This document shows positions 12,080 through 16,282 of a stretch of DNA of 16,282 nucleotides, piece after piece. The notes beneath the pieces were generated by a model. That model saw nothing but the letters and a program-made list of their open reading frames with translations. It had not been told where the DNA came from and did not search any database. This stretch comes from Clostridiaceae bacterium (lineage in GTDB: Bacteria; Bacillota; Clostridia; Saccharofermentanales; UBA5734), in assembly GCA_012511525.1 (NCBI GenBank), contig JAAZFW010000325.1, positions 1 to 16,282 on the forward strand, in the 5' to 3' direction. Made by a program: the position numbers and the translations under genes. The stretch's first letter is position 1. Every line of letters begins with the position of its first letter.

Positions 12080-12988
12080 ATGGATATCTTGATCTTGACG
12101 GGCATGTCGGGAGCCGGCAAGAGCCTGGCTGCCAATTACCTTGAGGACATGGGCTTCTTTTGCATCGACAACCTGCCGCCCAACATTCTGCCCGACCTGG
12201 TCTCATCGTATGTCAAGAAGAACAACAACCTGCCCCTGCATCCGGTCGATACGGCCCGCATGGCGTTCGTCATCGATGTGCGCAGCCTGGAGCTGTTCGA
12301 AGACATCTTTCCCGCCCTGGAACGGCTGAACCAGCTGGGCATCTCCTACCGGATCATCTTTTTGGACGCGACGGACCAGACCCTGATCTCCCGTTACAAG
12401 CAAAGCCGGCGCAACCATCCCCTGGCCCAGGGCCGCAGCATCGTGCAGGCCATCGAGCTTGAGCGGCAGCGCCTTGCGGCGGTCAAGGAGCTGGCTTCCG
12501 ACGTGATCGAGACCTCGGCGCTGACGGCGGGCGAGCTGCGCGATATGCTCTACGCCATGCTGTCTGAAACCGACCGTGACGAACGCATGACCATCCTGAT
12601 CCAGTCCTTTGGTTTCAAGTACGGCATCCCGGTCGACTGTGACTGCATCATCGATGTGCGTTTCATCCCCAATCCGTATTATGTGCCGGAACTTAAATCC
12701 TTATCCGGTAAAGATCAGGCTGTTATCGACTGCGTCACGTCCTATCCGGAAACGGTCCGTTTCATGGACATGCAGGAGCAATGGCTGGAGTTTGCCATTC
12801 CCCTTTACATCCGCGAGGGCAAGGTCCGTTTCACGATCGGCGTCGGCTGTACCGGCGGGCGTCACCGGTCGGTCGTTTTGGCCGAGGATCTGGCCAACCG
12901 CCTGCGCGACAACAAGCTGCGCGTCGTGATCGACCACCGGGACCTGGAAAAAGACCCGCGCAAATCCAACCGGGACGGCCCCTGCTGA
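12080..12988 (+). CDS. rapZ: RapZ/YvcJ-family nucleotide-binding protein
   Basis: This 302-residue protein matches RapZ (YvcJ in Bacillus), a P-loop ATPase/GTPase. In Escherichia coli it binds GlmZ/GlmY small RNAs to tune amino-sugar synthesis; in Bacillus its molecular target is less clear. The N-terminal kinase-like domain shows Walker A GMSGAGKS (8-15), FCIDNLPP (27-34), IDVRS (65-69), a Walker B-like FLDATD (94-99) and RRNHPL (110-115). The C-terminal domain shows SFGFKYGIP (176-184), DVRFIPNPY (192-200) and GVGCTGGRHRS (254-264), the part that binds RNA and metabolites in RapZ. The ATG at 12080 has a G-rich stretch (GGGGGGGA) 6 bases upstream rather than a clean AGGAGG. The gene is 36 bases after murB and 9 bases before yvcK. 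Confidence 0.96.
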   Translation: MDILILTGMSGAGKSLAANYLEDMGFFCIDNLPPNILPDLVSSYVKKNNNLPLHPVDTARMAFVIDVRSLELFEDIFPALERLNQLGISYRIIFLDATDQTLISRYKQSRRNHPLAQGRSIVQAIELERQRLAAVKELASDVIETSALTAGELRDMLYAMLSETDRDERMTILIQSFGFKYGIPVDCDCIIDVRFIPNPYYVPELKSLSGKDQAVIDCVTSYPETVRFMDMQEQWLEFAIPLYIREGKVRFTIGVGCTGGRHRSVVLAEDLANRLRDNKLRVVIDHRDLEKDPRKSNRDGPC

Positions 12989-12997
12989 TGGAGTGCT

Positions 12998-14056
12998 ATG
13001 CTGACTGAAACCGATGAAAAGATCATCCAATACGCCAAGAATCCCGCGGCCGGGCCGCAAATCGCCATCATCGGCGGCGGGACGGGCTTGTCGACCGCCC
13101 TTAGGGGGCTGAAGCTGTTTTCCAACAATCTGACCGCGATCGTGACCGTGGCCGACAACGGCGGCTCGTCCGGCATGCTGCGCGAGGATCTCGGCATTCT
13201 GCCGCCCGGCGATATCCGCAACTGCATCCTGGCGCTGGCTGACACCGAGCCCCTGATGAACGAACTGCTCAACTACCGTTTCAACGACGGCCGTCTGAAG
13301 GGACAGAGCTTCGGCAATCTCCTGATCGCCGCGATGAACGCCATCTCCGCCAATTTTTACGACGCGGTGCGCAACGTGTCCAAGGTTTTGGCCGTCAAGG
13401 GCCGCGTGCTGCCCGTTTCGCTCCAGGACCTGCAGATCCATGCCAGGCTGCGCGACGGCTGTGTCATCGAGGGTGAGTCGGCGATCGGCCACCGCCAGGC
13501 CACATCGGACAACGCGATCGAAAAGATCACGATGACCCCTCCGGACGCGCAGGCCCTTCCGGAGGCGATTCAGGCCCTGATGAGCGCGGATGTGATCGTC
13601 ATGGGCCCCGGCAGCCTGTTTACAAGCATCATCCCCAACCTCCTGTTTCCGGAAATCCGCCGCGCCATCCGCGCCAGTTCGGCGGTCAAGATCTATGTCT
13701 GCAACCTGATGACCCAGCCGGCCGAGACGCTGGGCTTTTCCGCTGCCCAGCACGTCCAGGCCCTGCTTGACCATCTGGGCCAGAAACAGGCCCGGGGCTA
13801 TCTCGACTACTGCGTGGTCAACAACGCCTGGATCGACCGGCAGCAGATCGCCCGCTACCGCCTGGAGAGCGCGACGCCCGTGCTGGCCGAACGCAGTTCA
13901 CTTGAGCAGCTGGGGCTCAAAATGGTCGACGCCCCGCTGGCGTGCATCAACAACGGCGTGATCCGCCACGACCACATGGTGCTGGCCCGGGTCATCCTGC
14001 GGCTGGCCCTGGAAAACGGCGCCAGGCCGCGCAGCCTGGTCAGGACCGACATATGA
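12998..14056 (+). CDS. yvcK: YvcK/GlmR-family gluconeogenesis and morphogenesis factor
   Basis: This 352-residue protein belongs to the YvcK (GlmR, CofD-like) family. In Bacillus it binds UDP-GlcNAc and is needed for normal growth and cell shape on gluconeogenic carbon sources. Visible motifs are the nucleotide-binding AIIGGGTGLSTALRGLK (23-39), TVADNGGSSGMLREDLG (50-66) with PPGDIRNC (69-76), FNDGRLKGQSFGNLL and VIVMGPGSLFTSIIPNLL. The N-terminus lacks the long membrane-like extension of some homologues, so it should be cytosolic. ATG 12998 has GGAG 6 bases upstream. Its TGA overlaps the whiA ATG (ATGA at 14053-14056), which suggests translational coupling. Neighbouring murB, rapZ and yvcK all concern cell-wall amino-sugar supply. 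Confidence 0.96.
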   Translation: MLTETDEKIIQYAKNPAAGPQIAIIGGGTGLSTALRGLKLFSNNLTAIVTVADNGGSSGMLREDLGILPPGDIRNCILALADTEPLMNELLNYRFNDGRLKGQSFGNLLIAAMNAISANFYDAVRNVSKVLAVKGRVLPVSLQDLQIHARLRDGCVIEGESAIGHRQATSDNAIEKITMTPPDAQALPEAIQALMSADVIVMGPGSLFTSIIPNLLFPEIRRAIRASSAVKIYVCNLMTQPAETLGFSAAQHVQALLDHLGQKQARGYLDYCVVNNAWIDRQQIARYRLESATPVLAERSSLEQLGLKMVDAPLACINNGVIRHDHMVLARVILRLALENGARPRSLVRTDI

Positions 14057-14970
14057 GCCCGGGCAGCGCATCGTTTTCACGCCGGATCAAGGACGAGCTG
14101 GTCCTGTCGCCCTGCACCAGCGCTTGCTGCCGGCAGGTTGAGCTGGCTGCGGCCATTTGGTCTGCCGGAAAGTTCACCGCGTCGCGCATCGATTTCACAA
14201 CCGGCCACGCGCGCATCGCCGCCAGGCTGGCCGATTTGCTCAAGGCGGAATATGGTTTGACACCGGTTCTGCGCCAGGGCCGGGAACTGGTGTCGCTGCG
14301 CATTGAACCATCTGACTGGGTCAATCGCCTGCGCCAGGCGATCGCGGACATGTTCCTGACCGCCGGACGCATCGATATTGCGGACTGGTCGCCCTGCTGC
14401 CGCCAGGCCCTGCTGCGCAGCCTGTTTTTGGCTTGCGGGTCGGTCAGCGAACCGCAGGCGGCCTACCATATGGAACTGGCGATCCGCCAGGAGAACCAGG
14501 CGGCCGGGACGATCCAGAACCTGCTCGGACAACTCGGCCTCAACACCAGCCTGGCAGGCCGCGGCCACTACCAGGTGCTCTACCTGCGCGAGGGCCAGCA
14601 CCTGGCCGACTACCTGATTCTGGCCGGGGCGCACCGGTCCCTGCTGACCTTCGAATCGCTGCGCGTGGAGAAGGAAATGCGCAACAGCGTCAACCGCGTT
14701 GTCAACTGCGACAACGCAAACCTGCAGCGCGTGGCCAACACCGCCGCGCGGCAGTCTGAGCTCTATCGCGCCCTGCAGGCCAGGAGCCTGGAACAACAGC
14801 TGCCCGAGGATGTCCTGGCCGCCGCTCAGGTCCGCTTCGAAAACCCGGATCTGACGCTGCGGGAGCTCGGCGCCCTGATGGTGCCGCCGCTGGGCAAATC
14901 GGGCATGAACCATCGCCTGATGCGTTTCGAACAGCTTGGTTCGGATCTGCTGGCGCGAAAGGAGGGCTGA
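14053..14970 (+). CDS. whiA: WhiA-family DNA-binding regulator
   Basis: WhiA controls sporulation septation in Streptomyces and affects cell division and chromosome segregation in Bacillus. The 305-residue protein begins SFSRRIKDEL (7-16), continues through a LAGLIDADG-like fold related to homing endonucleases (residues about 25-200) and ends in a helix-turn-helix domain. Family signatures include LRSLFLACGSVSEP (121-134), YHMELAI (138-144), NCDNANLQR (218-226) and the C-terminal LRELGALMVPPLGKSGMNHR (269-288). The LAGLIDADG catalytic acids are not preserved, as in all WhiA, so it is not an active endonuclease. ATG 14053 overlaps the yvcK stop by four bases; the longer frame upstream runs antisense-like through yvcK and is not coding. 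It is immediately upstream of trmL. Confidence 0.96.
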   Translation: MSPGSASFSRRIKDELVLSPCTSACCRQVELAAAIWSAGKFTASRIDFTTGHARIAARLADLLKAEYGLTPVLRQGRELVSLRIEPSDWVNRLRQAIADMFLTAGRIDIADWSPCCRQALLRSLFLACGSVSEPQAAYHMELAIRQENQAAGTIQNLLGQLGLNTSLAGRGHYQVLYLREGQHLADYLILAGAHRSLLTFESLRVEKEMRNSVNRVVNCDNANLQRVANTAARQSELYRALQARSLEQQLPEDVLAAAQVRFENPDLTLRELGALMVPPLGKSGMNHRLMRFEQLGSDLLARKEG

Positions 14971-14973
14971 CCG

Positions 14974-15504
14974 GTGCTTGAGATTGTGCTGGTCGAGCCG
15001 GAGATTCCCCAGAACACCGGCAACATCGCCCGAACCTGCGTTGCGGTCGGGGCCCGGCTTCATCTTGTCGAACCGCTCGGCTTTTCGCTCGACGAGCGGC
15101 AGGTTCGGCGCGCCGGCCTGGATTACTGGCCGGATCTCGCGCTCCGGGTCTGGCCAAATCTGGATACGCTTCTGGCAACCTTGCACGTGCCGGACAGCCA
15201 GTCGGGCATCTTTCTGGCGACAACCAAGGGCGGTCGGACGTATGCCGACGTGGCGTATCCCCCCCGAACCTGGCTGTTTTTCGGCAAGGAAACCGCCGGG
15301 CTGCCGGCCGGTCTGCTGTCGGCCCATCCCGGGCAGTGCCTGCGCATCCCCATGCTGCCCGGCAAACGTTCGCTCAACTTGTCGAACGCCGTCGCCGTCA
15401 TGGCCTACGAGGTCTTGCGTCAGCACGGCTTTCCCGGCCTGAAACAACACGGACCATCTGAGGAAAATGACGGGGCAAGGGCTCCGCATAAGGAGGACCT
15501 ATGA
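14974..15504 (+). CDS. trmL: tRNA (cytidine(34)-2'-O)-methyltransferase TrmL
   Basis: TrmL is a SPOUT-class enzyme that uses S-adenosylmethionine to methylate the wobble nucleotide ribose of certain leucine tRNAs. The 176-residue protein shows VEPEIPQNTGNIARTC (7-22), LGFSLDERQVRRAGLDYW (35-52), the knot motif FFGKETAGLP (102-111) and RIPMLPGKRSLNLSNAVAV (124-142), all typical. The last 20 residues (after about 156) are charged and poorly conserved in appearance, and their final codons encode the AAGGAGG site of the next gene. The GTG start at 14974 is preceded by GGAGGG (14961-14966) overlapping the end of whiA. Its TGA overlaps the next ATG. Placement after whiA is less standard than the rest of the cluster. 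Confidence 0.95.
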   Translation: MLEIVLVEPEIPQNTGNIARTCVAVGARLHLVEPLGFSLDERQVRRAGLDYWPDLALRVWPNLDTLLATLHVPDSQSGIFLATTKGGRTYADVAYPPRTWLFFGKETAGLPAGLLSAHPGQCLRIPMLPGKRSLNLSNAVAVMAYEVLRQHGFPGLKQHGPSEENDGARAPHKEDL

Positions 15505-16282
15505 TCCAGGAAAAACGCATCGTAGACCATTTCGCATCACTCGTCGCGATTGACGCGCCGTCACGGGGCGAACGAGCCCTGGCCGAAACCGTTAAGGGAC
15601 AGCTGCGCGCGTTAGGCCTTTCCATCGAGGAAGACCAGGCCGGTGCGGCGATCGGGGGCGACTGCAACAACATCTACGCCACCTGGCCGGGCACGCTGGA
15701 CTGGCCGCCGCTTATCTTTTGCGCGCATTTTGACACGGTTGAGCCAGGTCAAGGCAAGCGGGCCGTGATCGGATCTGACGGCATCATCACCAGTGCCGGC
15801 GACACCGTTTTGGGCGCTGACGACCTGTCCGGCCTGACAGCCATCGTGGAGGCGATCCGCTCGATTGGCGAGGATGGCCTGGAGCACCGCACCGTCGAGC
15901 TTTTTCTAACGGTCGCCGAAGAGCAGCACTTGCTCGGATCGACCCATGCCGAATTGCAGCGCCTCAAGGGCCGGCAGGCTTATGTGCTCGACGCCAGCGG
16001 TTCGCCCGGGACGGCGATCGTGCAGGCCCCCGGCAACATCGGCCTGGTCTTCGAGCTCCAGGGCCAGTCTGCCCATGCCGGTATGGAACCTGAAAAGGGT
16101 GTCAGCGCGATCACGGCGGCGGCCAAAGGCATCGCGGCCATGCGGCTGGGCCGGATTGACACTGAGACCACCGCCAACATCGGGCGCATCTGCGGCGGCG
16201 GGGCGACCAACATCGTCGCAGACGCCTGCACCGTGACCGCGGAGTGCCGCTCGAGGGACTGGGCCAAGCTCGAAGCCCAGGC
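15501..16282 (+). CDS. M20-family (PepT-like) metallopeptidase, 3' end outside window
   Basis: The frame is open from ATG 15501 to the window end, giving 260 residues. It has the layout of M20/M28-clan aminopeptidases such as PepT, which release N-terminal residues from tripeptides in the cytoplasm. Zinc ligands expected in the family are visible: H76 in CAHFDTVEPG (74-83), bridging D107 in GADDLSG (105-111), catalytic E140 and ligand E141 in TVAEEQHLLGS (137-147), and D164. The dimerisation-domain motif QSAHAGMEPEKG (189-200) with H192 is present. GADDLSG differs slightly from the common GADDKAG. ATG 15501 is 4 bases after AAGGAGG and overlaps the trmL stop (ATGA). The last zinc-ligand histidine would lie beyond the window. 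Related M20 enzymes with other substrates cannot be excluded. Confidence 0.88.
   Translation, partial: MIQEKRIVDHFASLVAIDAPSRGERALAETVKGQLRALGLSIEEDQAGAAIGGDCNNIYATWPGTLDWPPLIFCAHFDTVEPGQGKRAVIGSDGIITSAGDTVLGADDLSGLTAIVEAIRSIGEDGLEHRTVELFLTVAEEQHLLGSTHAELQRLKGRQAYVLDASGSPGTAIVQAPGNIGLVFELQGQSAHAGMEPEKGVSAITAAAKGIAAMRLGRIDTETTANIGRICGGGATNIVADACTVTAECRSRDWAKLEAQ

Noticed and set aside
14053..14970. LAGLIDADG homing endonuclease as a mobile element
   Set aside because: The fold is that of WhiA, with a C-terminal helix-turn-helix and the standard yvcK-whiA position; catalytic acids are not conserved in this family.
14077..15489. Long minus-strand frame of 470 codons opposite whiA and trmL
   Set aside because: It is an antisense shadow caused by GC-rich codon use; both plus-strand genes have complete family motifs and ribosome sites.

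Overview
The window is G+C-rich and gene-dense and looks like a strictly anaerobic, Gram-positive-type (Bacillota, probably Clostridia-like) bacterium. The grounds are the cluster hprK-murB-rapZ-yvcK-whiA, which is typical of that phylum, a trimeric [FeFe]-hydrogenase operon, and strong Shine-Dalgarno sites in front of most genes. No mobile element, CRISPR array or phage gene was seen.

Layout. (1) 1-1353: the end of an FGGY sugar kinase followed by a BtpA/SgcQ-family TIM-barrel protein, probably a sugar-catabolic operon. (2) 1368-1706, minus strand: a small HEAT-repeat protein, convergent with the previous pair. (3) 1707-2136: a 430-base AT-richer gap holding candidate promoters, an 11-bp direct repeat and mutually exclusive RNA pairings, probably the leader of the next operon. 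(4) 2137-7967: hydC, hydB, hydA and a small YccF-family membrane protein. HydB is the unusual part: a 1041-residue protein in which the NuoF/HydB module continues directly into a GltD/NfnB-like FAD and NADP(H) module. (5) 7969-8934 (minus): an AEC-family transporter, diverging from 9056-9886 (plus), a calcineurin-like phosphoesterase. (6) 9947-10094: a tRNA-Gly(GCC) with a consensus promoter, an encoded CCA and an intrinsic terminator. (7) 10185 to the end: hprK, murB, rapZ, yvcK, whiA, trmL and the first 260 codons of an M20/PepT-like peptidase. All lie on the plus strand with small gaps or ATGA overlaps, so they probably form one operon for carbon regulation, cell-wall synthesis and growth control.

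The main biological lead is the hydrogenase operon. The subunits together carry an H-cluster domain, a NuoF-type NADH/FMN site and an NfnB-type NADP(H)/FAD site. If all are active, one complex could couple H2, ferredoxin, NAD(H) and NADP(H). Its H-cluster L1 motif reads TSCSPGW instead of TSCCPxW, which also deserves a check. All functional calls come from reading motifs by eye; no database search or folding program was run.
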